Below are positions 1-8,406 of a stretch of DNA of 64,000 bases, in pieces. Location: the NCBI RefSeq assembly GCF_009708215.1, contig NZ_CP046175.1:3162001-3226000 (forward strand), in the 5' to 3' direction. Position 1 is the first letter of the stretch; each line of letters opens with the position of its first letter. A program made the translations under genes and the position numbers. Below the pieces are notes generated by a model. It was not told the DNA's origin. It saw only the letters and a list, made by a program, of their open reading frames with translations, and did no database searches. The DNA is from Occultella kanbiaonis (GTDB lineage: Bacteria > Actinomycetota > Actinomycetes > Actinomycetales > Beutenbergiaceae).

Positions 1-3000
1 GCGGACATACTCGGTGACGTCCACCGTGTAAGCCGTGACCGCCGTGTCGAGGCTGACGGACCCGAGTTGCTCGGTCATCGGTGGTCGGTTGTTCCACGTC
101 AGGGCTCGCTCGCCCCAGTCTGCGCTCGTCCCGAACACGCCGACCGTGGCGGCGGGGGTGCCGTCGGTGACGCGGCCGCTGATCTGCAGCTCGGCTGAGA
201 CGAAGTCAGCGGTCTCGGGGCCGGGAAAGCGCAGGTATGCCTCCCGGTGGTAGTCGGCGCTGTTGTCATTCTTCAGGGCGAGGGCGGCGGTGGTTCCGGT
301 GTTCACGTCCGCGAACGACCCGGAGCGCACGAACGTGTCGGCGTCGGTGGCGATCACCTGGAGCCTGGGATCGTTCACCGTGAGTTCCGCGAGCGCCCAC
401 CGCAACTGACGCTCGAACTCCACCACGGTCACCACCCGGGTACTTCCGATACCGACGGCGTTCAGCAGGCCATCGGCGCTGACCGATGCGACCTGCGGGT
501 CCAGGGTGAGCCACTCCCAGGTGGCCGCCGCCGGGTCGATGGTCGCGCCCGTGGAGAGGTAGGCGGTCGCGCTCGCCCGGGCGTCACCACCGACGTTCAA
601 CTGCCCCGGAGCCTGCAGTTCCACCCGGTCGAACTGCACGGGTGGGTCGGGCAGGGTCATCGGATGACCCGGCACGCCGAACTCCGCGACGCTGTTCCAG
701 GCGTTGGTCGAGTTGCCGTAGCCGGTGTAGCGGACGTACCGGGCCTGCACGCTCGCGAACGTGAACGTCTCCTGTCCGCCCGAAGTACCCGAGACCTGGT
801 CGGCCAGCACGCTCACCCAACCATCGCCGTCGGACACTTCGATACCGAAGAACGACGCCCGGCGATCGCCCTGATACCAAGCGATCTCGACCGCACTCAC
901 GGCGACCACTTCTCCGAGGTCCAGGCGGATCCACTCACCGGTCCCCTGTGACGACCAGCGCGTGTTCAGGTCACCGTCGAGCACGTTGACCGGGAGATTG
1001 CCGTCGTGGCCGCTGGCCACCACCGCCTCGCCGGGGCGCAGATCGGAGACCGGCGCCTCCATCCGGACCGTATAGGTTCGCTCCTCCCGGCCCGCACCGA
1101 CGCGCAACACGGCCGTGCCGGGCACGGCGTCAGGCTGGGTCAGGCGCAGCGGCCCCCGGACCGAGCCGGACACGGCCGGCAGCGGCGCGCCCTCGGGTAC
1201 CACCACCTTGTAGTCGAACACGTCGGGACGGAACTCCGGCAAGGGTGCATCGTCCACGCTCAGCCCGGTCAACCGCCAACCGGGCTGACCCAGGCGCCAC
1301 TCGGCCAGCGGACTCGGAGTGAGGGCGTCGGGCGCCTGCTCGCTTGGGTGGAGGGGTGAGATCTGGACCGTGAACCGGCCGCCCGTGACGCCTTCGGCGC
1401 GGATCGCCAGCTTCGACGCACCCACGTTGGCGTTCTGCTCGGGCGGTTGAGGTGAGGTCCAGAGCGGCAGAGCGGGCATCTGTACGAACCGCTCCGTTCC
1501 GGCGCCCACAAGGCGAAGCAGCAGGCGTGCGTCGCCGGTCGCGAGTTCCGCCGAACGTGCGTCGGCGGCGATCTGGATCGTCGCCGTCGTGTGCAGGAAC
1601 CACCACACGTCCGTGGCGCCCACGCAGCTGAACTCGTCCTGCACGATCACCTGCCGGCGCTGGTCGAGCACGCGGACACCCCGCTGCCACGAGGTCAGCG
1701 CCGGGGTCGCCTGGCTGAGGTCGAGCACTGTGATCGCCTCTTCAGCGATCGCCTCGTGACGAACCACGTGCGCTTCGGCCCGTTCAGCCTGCCCACCCTG
1801 GAGCGAGGGGCCGGCGAGCAGGGTGTTCTGGCCCTCGGTGCGCTTGCGGTAGTACTCCCAGCGCTGCCCGCCCACACCGGCGGCGAAGTACCCCGGGAGG
1901 TTGTAGTCGTCGGCGCCGAGGTCGAGGGCCCAGCGGGTGCCGAGCGCATCGAGCACGAACGTGCCCAGGTCGAGGTCCGAGTGGTTGGTCGCGTTCGCGC
2001 CTCCCTTGACGGCCACGAACGGCGCCGCCGGATCGGACCAGGAAGCACGCGAGGCCACCACCTCGACGCCCTCGTAATAGTGGTCCAATGCCCGGTCGCG
2101 CCAGCGCGCGGCGCCGGGCTCGGAGTGCGCCGGATCGAACCAGATCACGTCCGTGACCTCGGCGTTGAGGTCGGCACGCACAGCCGCCCAGTCGCTCAGC
2201 GCCGGCTGGTCGAACTGCGCGGCGAGCCAGAAGAACTCCGTGCTGCGCGGCGCGGACGCGGCACTGTCGTAGTAGTTGAACGCCAAGCCCGAGCCACCCG
2301 TGAGATCGATCGGGAAGTAGCCGGTCTCGGCGAGCCCGGGCTTGTTCTCCAGGTCTCCCGCAGCCCCGCTCGCGCTGATCAGGCTGGCCAGGTACTTGAC
2401 CAGGTACCCGGTGCCGTAGGACCAGTACCCCGTGCCCTCCGGGTAGCCACCGTCCGGCGCGTACTCGTCGGCGGCCTTGGGCACGCTGGCCAGCCCCTTG
2501 GCGATCAGATCGCCGGCGATCTCGGGGTACTCCTGAGCAACGGCGAGCGAGCCCATGGTCAGGCCGCCGTTGCAGACCGCGTTCCAGTTGTGCGCGGCCT
2601 TCGTCCAGAACGCGCCGCTGGCGTACTCCTGTTGCCCCGGTTCCAGGCCCTTCGTCGCGATGGTCGCGGCAAGCAGTTCACGGCGCTCCGGCGTCCAGTA
2701 GTCGTGGAGCCAGTCGTAGCCGATGGCGAAGGCATGCGTCATCCCGGCCGTGTCAAGGAAGTGTGACGGGTTCCAGTCGGGCCAGGCAGCAGCGCCCTCC
2801 AGTTCGGCCCAGAGCCGCTCGGCATAGGCGTCGTCGCCGGTGAGCTGGTAGGTCAGGGCGAGCACGTACGAGCGCAGGATCACCGGGGCGTGCGTCATAC
2901 GTTTCCCGTCGGGGATCTCGTAGGCCTGCACCGGCATGCCCAGCAGGACGTCCGCCTGCGCGATGATGCTCTCCGCCCAGGTGGCCACCCGGGGCACGCT

Positions 3001-3279
3001 GGCGACCTTCTCGGTGATCGCTGCGAAGTCCGTGAGGAGCAGGCGGGGGTGGGTGGTGATGACGTCGTCGATCAGTTCCGCCGGCGTGGCCTGGGCTGCG
3101 GCGTCGGGCAACGCGCCCCGCGGGGCGACCAGCCCGAGTGCCACACCGATCCCGACGGCGGCCGACCCCAACAGGAAGCCTCGCCTCGGCACGTGCCGGG
3201 ACGCGAGTGCGCCGAGTTCGGTGCGGGCGTCGAGGGTGTCTGCGGCGCCACGACCGTGTTCGGCCAGGTGTGAGTTCAT
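1..3279 (-). CDS. Exported heparinase II/III-type polysaccharide lyase, C-terminus cut by window edge
   Basis: Reads without a stop for 1093 codons from ATG at 3279 (AGGAG 8 nt upstream) to the window start, so the C-terminus is missing. A twin-arginine signal (RRGFLLGS, about residues 33-40) leads into an alpha-helical toroid (about 50-380), then a heparinase II/III beta-sandwich with the typical NHSDLDLGTF stretch (about 425-440). Behind these are an F5/8 type C-like domain (about 750-870), a BIG2-like Ig domain (about 880-955) and a DNRLRE/CBM96-like module starting near 976 (DTFVRSGSFADVN). The family cleaves uronic-acid-containing polysaccharides by beta-elimination; this protein should act outside the cell. 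The accessory modules suggest binding to insoluble or surface-attached glycan. The exact substrate cannot be read from sequence. Divergent from the DeoR/LacI-type regulator at 3425. Confidence 0.85.
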   Translation of the reverse strand, partial: MNSHLAEHGRGAADTLDARTELGALASRHVPRRGFLLGSAAVGIGVALGLVAPRGALPDAAAQATPAELIDDVITTHPRLLLTDFAAITEKVASVPRVATWAESIIAQADVLLGMPVQAYEIPDGKRMTHAPVILRSYVLALTYQLTGDDAYAERLWAELEGAAAWPDWNPSHFLDTAGMTHAFAIGYDWLHDYWTPERRELLAATIATKGLEPGQQEYASGAFWTKAAHNWNAVCNGGLTMGSLAVAQEYPEIAGDLIAKGLASVPKAADEYAPDGGYPEGTGYWSYGTGYLVKYLASLISASGAAGDLENKPGLAETGYFPIDLTGGSGLAFNYYDSAASAPRSTEFFWLAAQFDQPALSDWAAVRADLNAEVTDVIWFDPAHSEPGAARWRDRALDHYYEGVEVVASRASWSDPAAPFVAVKGGANATNHSDLDLGTFVLDALGTRWALDLGADDYNLPGYFAAGVGGQRWEYYRKRTEGQNTLLAGPSLQGGQAERAEAHVVRHEAIAEEAITVLDLSQATPALTSWQRGVRVLDQRRQVIVQDEFSCVGATDVWWFLHTTATIQIAADARSAELATGDARLLLRLVGAGTERFVQMPALPLWTSPQPPEQNANVGASKLAIRAEGVTGGRFTVQISPLHPSEQAPDALTPSPLAEWRLGQPGWRLTGLSVDDAPLPEFRPDVFDYKVVVPEGAPLPAVSGSVRGPLRLTQPDAVPGTAVLRVGAGREERTYTVRMEAPVSDLRPGEAVVASGHDGNLPVNVLDGDLNTRWSSQGTGEWIRLDLGEVVAVSAVEIAWYQGDRRASFFGIEVSDGDGWVSVLADQVSGTSGGQETFTFASVQARYVRYTGYGNSTNAWNSVAEFGVPGHPMTLPDPPVQFDRVELQAPGQLNVGGDARASATAYLSTGATIDPAAATWEWLTLDPQVASVSADGLLNAVGIGSTRVVTVVEFERQLRWALAELTVNDPRLQVIATDADTFVRSGSFADVNTGTTAALALKNDNSADYHREAYLRFPGPETADFVSAELQISGRVTDGTPAATVGVFGTSADWGERALTWNNRPPMTEQLGSVSLDTAVTAYTVDVTEYVR

Positions 3280-3345
3280 GCCGTTGCTCCTTTGCTGACG
3301 GACGTGCTGGTGCGATCGAACCACCGCACCGAGCGAGATCGGGAG

Positions 3346-3366
3346 GGTCAAACATTTCCGAACATT
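3346..3366. promoter_or_regulatory. Lyase promoter element with tandem AACATT half-sites
   Basis: Between the divergent lyase and regulator genes, AACATT occurs at 3351-3356 and again at 3361-3366, exactly one helical turn apart. The first copy touches a minus-strand TTGACC (-35-like, 3351 down to 3346). Tandem repeats beside a -35 box fit an operator for the adjacent DeoR-HTH regulator, but this is inference; no -10 box is convincing. Confidence 0.35.
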
Positions 3367-3424
3367 CGCCGGACCGTTAAGGTCTGCGGGATGACCCCGC
3401 AGGCACGGCGACGGCGGCCCTGAC

Positions 3425-4510
3425 GTGGTGCGAGCCGCTCGCCACGACCGGTTATTGCGACTGCTGCGCACGGAGGGCGTGATCGCCGTGGCGCGAGCGG
3501 CCGCGGCCTTCGACGTCACCGAGATGACGATCCGGCGCGACCTCGCCGAGATGGCAGAGGCCGGGTTGCTGGAGCGGGTCCACGGCGGGGCCGTGCTACC
3601 GGCGCCCGCGGGCGGTCGCACGCCACGACCGCGCCCGGCCCTTCGGATCGGGTTCCTCACCCCGAATGTCACCTACTACTACGGCACGGTGATCAAGGGC
3701 GCGGAGGCCGCGGCGTCATCGCTGGGTTACCGGTTGATCTACGGAGCGCATTTCTCCCGCACCACGACCGAACTACGGCGCCTGGACCAACTCGGACAGC
3801 TCGACGTGGATGGCCTGATCGTGACGCCCGGGCACGAGAGTGAGGCGAAGCTGGCCACCTATCAGCGCTTGGACGAGATCAGCACACCACTGGTGGTGTG
3901 TGAGCGTCCGCTCTCCTTCCCCGATCTGCGGGTGGAACGTGACCGGGTCTCCTCCGACCACGCGTACGGCGCGCTGCTCGGCTTCCAGCATCTGGCCGCG
4001 CTGGGTCACCACCGGGTCACCTGGGCGTCGGTCCCGACCGCGACGTCGACGGCCCTTGAGCAGGGCGTCGTCCGTGCGCGAGCGACCGTCAGCCTGGACC
4101 TCCAGGACCTCGGCTGCGCGCTCCCCTGGGCTCCGGGGAAACGGCAGGGAGCGGCGATCGGCCGCCTTCTGGACGCGATCGAGCAGCACGACAGCACGGC
4201 CCTGTTCATCCACTCCGACGTGCAGGCCCTGACCGTGCTCGACGCGCTGCGCGCGCGGGGCTGGCGGGTGCCCGAGGACCTGACGCTGCTCACCTACGAC
4301 GACGAGCTCGCCGCCGACGCCATCGTCCCGATCAGCGCAATCAGCCCGGCCAAGCACGAACTCGGCGCGCGAGCCGTGGAACTCCTGCACCGCCGCATCG
4401 AGGACCGTTCGCACACCGCGCCGATCGAGCAGGCGACGCTGCTTCCGCGGTTGCACGTGCGTGCCACGTCCGGACCCCCGCGAGCCCATCGACGTGGCTG
4501 GCTGCACTAG
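3425..4510 (+). CDS. Chimeric regulator: DeoR-type HTH with LacI-type sugar-binding domain
   Basis: 361 residues from GTG at 3425. Residues 8-55 are a DeoR-family winged helix (VTEMTIRRDL at 31-40, then a GLLERVHGGAVL wing), whereas residues 74-350 look like the periplasmic-binding-protein fold of LacI regulators (IGFLTPNVTYYYGTVIKGA, LTYDDE, LLHRRI) and not the sugar-phosphate isomerase-like sensor of classical DeoR proteins. It probably senses a free sugar or oligosaccharide and represses the divergent lyase gene. It is convergent with the dehydratase gene at 4547. Class confidence is high; the ligand is unknown. Confidence 0.85.
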   Translation: MVRAARHDRLLRLLRTEGVIAVARAAAAFDVTEMTIRRDLAEMAEAGLLERVHGGAVLPAPAGGRTPRPRPALRIGFLTPNVTYYYGTVIKGAEAAASSLGYRLIYGAHFSRTTTELRRLDQLGQLDVDGLIVTPGHESEAKLATYQRLDEISTPLVVCERPLSFPDLRVERDRVSSDHAYGALLGFQHLAALGHHRVTWASVPTATSTALEQGVVRARATVSLDLQDLGCALPWAPGKRQGAAIGRLLDAIEQHDSTALFIHSDVQALTVLDALRARGWRVPEDLTLLTYDDELAADAIVPISAISPAKHELGARAVELLHRRIEDRSHTAPIEQATLLPRLHVRATSGPPRAHRRGWLH

Positions 4511-4546
4511 CACCCGCCATCGCACACACACGCTGGGCGGCCCCGC

Positions 4547-5731
4547 TCAGAAGCTCGTCGGGAGCCACTCCGGGTTGCGCTCGTCCACATGGAACCGGGC
4601 GTAGTAGTCGCCCACCTCCTCGAAGTGACGTTCGTACTTGTCCATCTTCTCGGGATCCAGTTCCACGCCGAGGCCGGGCCCGGTGGGGACCGCGATCGCG
4701 CCGTCGACGTAGGGCAGTTTGCCTCCGGCGATGATGTCATCGGTGAGGTAGTGGTAGTGCGCATCCCCGGCCGTCGTCATCTCCGGGATGGTCGAAGCCG
4801 TGTGCAGCATCGCCGCCAGTTCCACGCCGAACTCGACCCCGGAGTGCATGGCCACCCCGAGCCCGAACGTGCGGCACACGGCGGCAAGGTCCTTCACGCC
4901 GCGGGGGCCCTGCCAGTAGTGGATGTCGGTGAGCACGATGTCCACGGCGTCCATCCGGATGGCCGGGCCGAGGTCGTCGAACTTCGCCGGGTACATGTTC
5001 GTCGCCACCGGGATACGCACCTGCGCCCGCACCGCGGCGTTGCCCGTCAGCCCCCAGGCCGGGTCCTCGAACCACTCCGGAGCGACCGTCTCCAACCGCC
5101 GCCCGATCCGCACCGCGGTGGGCACCGACCACCCGCCGTTGGGATCGATGCGGAGCCGGTAGGAGGGGCCGAACCGGTCCCGGCAGAGCTCGAGCACGCG
5201 CGCCTCCTCCGCCGGGTCCAGCACCCCGGCCTTCAGCTTCATCGCGCTCACCCCGAGCGTCTCGGTCAACTCCTCGCACTGATCGGCCATGTCCTCGGCC
5301 GTGGTGTCGTCACCGCCTCCGGGCCGGTCGTATCGCCAGAACAGGTACGCGATGAACGGGATCCGCTCGCGCACCCGGCCGCCGAGCAGGTCGGAGAGGG
5401 GACGGCCGAGCGCCTTGCCCTGGATGTCCAGGCAGGCCATCTCGATGGCCGCGTAGAGCCGGTCGTTGGAGAGGTAGTAGATGGCCTTCAGGGTCCTCAG
5501 CTTCAGCAGCTCGAGCCGGAACGGGTCCGCGCCGATGATCCGAGGTCGCAGCCGCTCGAACGCGCCGCGCTGGTCGCCGCCGCCCACCTCCCCAAGGCCG
5601 ACGAGGCCCTCGTCGGTGATGAGTTCCAGGATCGTGCGGATGAAGTAGCCGGGGTGCACTCCCGTGTTGTGACGCAACTTCGCGTTGGTGGGGATGGCCA
5701 CCGTGCGCACCCTCAAGTCCACGATCTTCAT
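4547..5731 (-). CDS. Enolase-superfamily acid-sugar dehydratase (glucarate dehydratase-like)
   Basis: 394 residues, the normal length for the mandelate racemase/enolase superfamily. Visible active-site elements are the KxK motif K165/K167 (MKLKAG), metal ligands D196, E222 and N245 (RIDPNGG, FEDP, VATNM), and a D269/H296 pair like the His-Asp dyad of glucarate dehydratase (TDIHYW, AMHSG). KxK plus His-Asp plus VATNM places it near D-glucarate dehydratase. The family removes water from an acid sugar to give a 2-keto-3-deoxy acid. It is divergent from the RraA-type aldolase at 5839, which could take such a product. The substrate may not be glucarate itself; cytosolic. Confidence 0.85.
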   Translation of the reverse strand: MKIVDLRVRTVAIPTNAKLRHNTGVHPGYFIRTILELITDEGLVGLGEVGGGDQRGAFERLRPRIIGADPFRLELLKLRTLKAIYYLSNDRLYAAIEMACLDIQGKALGRPLSDLLGGRVRERIPFIAYLFWRYDRPGGGDDTTAEDMADQCEELTETLGVSAMKLKAGVLDPAEEARVLELCRDRFGPSYRLRIDPNGGWSVPTAVRIGRRLETVAPEWFEDPAWGLTGNAAVRAQVRIPVATNMYPAKFDDLGPAIRMDAVDIVLTDIHYWQGPRGVKDLAAVCRTFGLGVAMHSGVEFGVELAAMLHTASTIPEMTTAGDAHYHYLTDDIIAGGKLPYVDGAIAVPTGPGLGVELDPEKMDKYERHFEEVGDYYARFHVDERNPEWLPTSF

Positions 5732-5750
5732 CGATCCACACTCCCACGTG

Positions 5751-5798
5751 TTGCATCATTTGGAACTTACTTGCGTTCCTCACAACGAATGTTACCTT
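5751..5798. promoter_or_regulatory. Divergent dehydratase/aldolase control region
   Basis: TTGC occurs at 5751 and 5771 (20-bp period), the second as TTGCGTTCCTCACAAC. This matches 12 of 16 bases of the second element in front of the IclR gene (TTGCACTAATCACAAC at 8194-8209), where the TTGC period is also 20 bp. A plus-strand promoter TTGCGT (5771-5776), 16-nt spacer, TACCTT (5793-5798) would place the repeat on the -35 box. Likely the IclR operator; inferred. Confidence 0.4.
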
Positions 5799-5838
5799 GT
5801 GGTGCATCCACCACAACAACGACGACGAGGTCATCACG

Positions 5839-6537
5839 ATGAACCCCTACGAGTACGCCCTGCCCGTTCCCGAGCTGATCGAGCGCTATCGCAGGACGTA
5901 CTCGGGCGCCGTGTACGACATCCTCGACGAGATGGGCTATCCCCACCAGGCTCTGGCCACCGAGCTGAAGCCGGTGAAGGACCGCTGGGTCATCGCCGGA
6001 CCGGCGTTCACCCTCAAGGGCATCCCGGACCCCACCGGCGACCCGAGCCTGCGCGAGCGGCGCATCCACATGTTCGAGGCCATGAGGGCCGCCGGGGTGC
6101 CGATCGTGGACGTGCGCGACACCAGCTTCGACAACCAGGCCGCCCACTACGGCGAGATGAACGCCACGGTCGGGGCCGCCAACGGCGTGGTGGGCGCCGT
6201 GGTCGACGGCGGATCGCGCGACACCCGGTTCCTGGTGGACCGGGACTTCCCGGTGTTCTGCCGCTACCTCACCCCGGTGGAGGCAGTGAAGCGCTGGAGC
6301 TACTACGACTGGCAGATCACGGTGGGCCTGCGCGGCGCGCTCACGTCCGTGGTGCCGGTCTCGCCCGGCGACTTCATCCTCGGCGACCTCGACGGTGTGG
6401 TGGTGATCCCGAATGCCCTCACGGTGGAGGTGCTCGAGCGCACCGAGGAGCTGGTGCAACGCGAGGACGAGGTGCGGGCCGAGTTCCTGGCGAGCCCCGA
6501 CCCGGTGGCGGTCTACCGCAAGCACGGCCGGCTCTGA
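5839..6537 (+). CDS. RraA-family (HMG/CHA-type) aldolase
   Basis: 232 residues from ATG at 5839; GAGG precedes it at suitable spacing, and the in-frame upstream ATG lies inside the presumed promoter. RraA fold with the Arg-Asp motif GGSRD (124-128) and a Gly-Glu pair (GEM, 105-107) that in class II HMG/CHA aldolases hold the metal-pyruvate enolate. RraA relatives either inhibit RNase E or, as here by context, cleave or decarboxylate 2-keto acids. Divergent from the dehydratase and 4 nt ahead of an SDR, so it probably splits a 2-keto-3-deoxy acid to pyruvate and an aldehyde. Family is certain; reaction is inferred. Confidence 0.85.
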   Translation: MNPYEYALPVPELIERYRRTYSGAVYDILDEMGYPHQALATELKPVKDRWVIAGPAFTLKGIPDPTGDPSLRERRIHMFEAMRAAGVPIVDVRDTSFDNQAAHYGEMNATVGAANGVVGAVVDGGSRDTRFLVDRDFPVFCRYLTPVEAVKRWSYYDWQITVGLRGALTSVVPVSPGDFILGDLDGVVVIPNALTVEVLERTEELVQREDEVRAEFLASPDPVAVYRKHGRL

Positions 6538-6541
6538 ACCC

Positions 6542-7303
6542 ATGCCGACCTCGCTGGCGGGACGCACCGCGCTGGTCACCGGATCCACCAGTGGCATCGG
6601 GGCGGCGATCGCGGCCGCCCTGGCCGGGGCCGGCGCCTTGGTCATCGGGCACGGCCTGCAAGGCCCGACGGCGGAGGCCGGCCCGGGCGGGTCCGGCACC
6701 GTTGGCCCGGGTGCTGTCGTCGCACCGGCGCCGCTCACCGAGGACCTCGCGGTCGAGGGCGCCGGCGCCTCGCTGGCCGAGCACGCACTGCGTCTGGGGC
6801 CGGTGGACATCGTGGTGCACGCGGCCTCGGTCCAGGTCCGCGCCCCCTGGACCAAGATCACCCCGGCGGACGCACGCCGCCAGCTCCAGGTGAACCTGCT
6901 CTCCGCTGTCGAGCTCCTGCAGGTGCTCGTGCCGCCGATGGCCGAGCGAGGGTGGGGCCGGATCCTCGCGATCGGGAGCGTGCAGCGGCGTGCACCGCAC
7001 CCGGAGATGGCGATCTACGCCGCGACCAAAGCAGCCCAGCACAACCTCGTGCTCGGCCTCGCGACCCAGCTGGCGCCGTCGGGCATCACGGTCAACACGC
7101 TCTCGCCGGGAGTGATCGAGACACCGCGGAACACCCAGGCGCTGGCGGACCCCGACTACCGCGCGCAGGTCCTCGCGCAGATCCCGGCCGGCCGGATCGG
7201 AGCGCCGGCGGACCTGGTCGGTGCCGCGCTGCTGCTGTGCTCCGACGAGGCCGGCTACCTCACCGGCCAGGACCTCGTGGTGGACGGCGGGATGACGTCG
7301 TGA
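6542..7303 (+). CDS. SDR-family oxidoreductase
   Basis: 253 residues, ATG at 6542, 4 nt after the aldolase stop, so co-transcribed. Classical short-chain dehydrogenase: cofactor motif TGSTSGIG (13-20), a serine in IGSV, YxxxK in YAATKAA, and the LTGQDLVVDGG C-terminus. The segment after the second strand is glycine/proline-rich (about 40-62), an unusual insertion for the cofactor-selecting loop. It should oxidise or reduce a sugar or sugar-acid hydroxyl in the same pathway. Convergent with the IclR gene, only 5 nt away. Confidence 0.85.
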   Translation: MPTSLAGRTALVTGSTSGIGAAIAAALAGAGALVIGHGLQGPTAEAGPGGSGTVGPGAVVAPAPLTEDLAVEGAGASLAEHALRLGPVDIVVHAASVQVRAPWTKITPADARRQLQVNLLSAVELLQVLVPPMAERGWGRILAIGSVQRRAPHPEMAIYAATKAAQHNLVLGLATQLAPSGITVNTLSPGVIETPRNTQALADPDYRAQVLAQIPAGRIGAPADLVGAALLLCSDEAGYLTGQDLVVDGGMTS

Positions 7304-7308
7304 GCGGG

Positions 7309-8097
7309 TCAGGCGACGAGCGCCTCGGACACCTCACCCGCCACCCGGGCCACCGCCGTTCCGAGGTCGTCCACCCGCGGGTCGACCCGGTAGGACGGAC
7401 CGGAGATCGTGATCGCGGCGATCGGCTCGCCGCGCACGTCGGTGATGGCGGCAGCGAGGCGGGTCACGTCGTCGCGGCGGTCCACGGCCGCCCACCCCCG
7501 GATCCCGGCCTGGCGCACGTCCGCGCGCATCTCGTCCAGGTCCAGGGCAGCGTGACTGACGGCCGCGCTCGTGCGCATCTGCTCCAGCAGCCGGTCCCGG
7601 TCCCGCTCGCTCATCGTGGCCAGGATGGCGCGACCCATCGCGGTGCGCTGCAGCGGCGTCCGGGTTCCGATGACGGACTGGACCGTCACGGACTGCCCGG
7701 AGTCCTCCTGCGCCACGTAGACCACGTGCACGCCCTCGCGCACCGCGAGGTGCACGGTCTCGCCGGTGGCGTCGCGCAGACCCGCCAGGTGCGGGCGAGC
7801 CAGGTCGACGAGGTGGTCATGGGTGGCCTGGTAGGCCTGGGCCAGCCACAGGCAGCGGGACCCGAGCACGTAGCGGCGGTCGCGCACCCGCTGCTGCACG
7901 TAGCCGAGCTCGCGCATCGTGGCGAGCAACCGGGACGCGGTGCTCTTGTCGGTGCCGGCCTGGGCAGCCACTTCGGTGACGCTGATCCCGTCGCCGGCGG
8001 CGGCCACCATCTCCAGGACGGACAGGCCGCGCACCAACGTGCTGGCTGCCCCGGGCGGCGAGGCGCTCGCCTCGTCGGGCTTGGGTGCTGCTGGCAT
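7309..8097 (-). CDS. IclR-family transcriptional regulator
   Basis: 262 residues. N-terminal winged HTH (about 22-75; VTEVAAQAGTDKSTASRLL) and C-terminal IclR effector domain (about 90-255) with the usual GTRTPLQRTAMGRAILA segment. ATG at 8097 follows AAGGAG. IclR proteins bind small acids such as 2-keto-3-deoxy sugar acids; the adjacent dehydratase and aldolase genes make such an acid a plausible ligand. Related repeat elements in its own upstream region and between dehydratase and aldolase suggest it controls both. Confidence 0.9.
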   Translation of the reverse strand: MPAAPKPDEASASPPGAASTLVRGLSVLEMVAAAGDGISVTEVAAQAGTDKSTASRLLATMRELGYVQQRVRDRRYVLGSRCLWLAQAYQATHDHLVDLARPHLAGLRDATGETVHLAVREGVHVVYVAQEDSGQSVTVQSVIGTRTPLQRTAMGRAILATMSERDRDRLLEQMRTSAAVSHAALDLDEMRADVRQAGIRGWAAVDRRDDVTRLAAAITDVRGEPIAAITISGPSYRVDPRVDDLGTAVARVAGEVSEALVA

Positions 8098-8173
8098 GAC
8101 ACTCCTTGCCTTGGTGCCGCATCGTGCCGGCGCCGTTCCGAGGTGTTCCGGACCCTACCGAATGGCGCTCGGG

Positions 8174-8209
8174 TTGCCGTAATCACATGTTCGTTGCACT
8201 AATCACAAC
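8174..8209. promoter_or_regulatory. Direct-repeat operator candidate upstream of iclR-like gene
   Basis: TTGCCGTAATCACA (8174-8187) and TTGCACTAATCACA (8194-8207) are 12/14 identical with a 20-bp period, about 80-110 nt upstream of the regulator start. The rest of the 8098-8406 gap holds a weak inverted repeat (GATAAG at 8217, CTTATC at 8238) and nothing coding that I can support. Confidence 0.45.
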
Positions 8210-8406
8210 CCTACCGGATAAGGGATTGCGGGAAGCGCTTATCAGGGCGCACCCGACGGGCACCCGTTCCACGGTCGGGAGGACATGGGTCGCCACGACC
8301 GACCGCGGTTCTCAACTGCCGACGTCGGACGTCGACTCCGTCCGCGTCGACTGGCGAGTCACGAGGCGGGGCGAGGCCAAGTACTCACGGATCGGTGCGC
8401 CGTCGG

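Noticed and set aside
247-2766. Long open frames on the plus strand across 1-3.3 kb
   Set aside because: They run antisense to the intact 1093-codon lyase frame and give low-complexity Arg/Gly/Pro-rich products, as expected in G/C-rich DNA.
8217-8243. GATAAG...CTTATC inverted repeat as a terminator for the XylR-type gene
   Set aside because: Six-base arms with a long loop and no U-tract; not distinguishable from chance.
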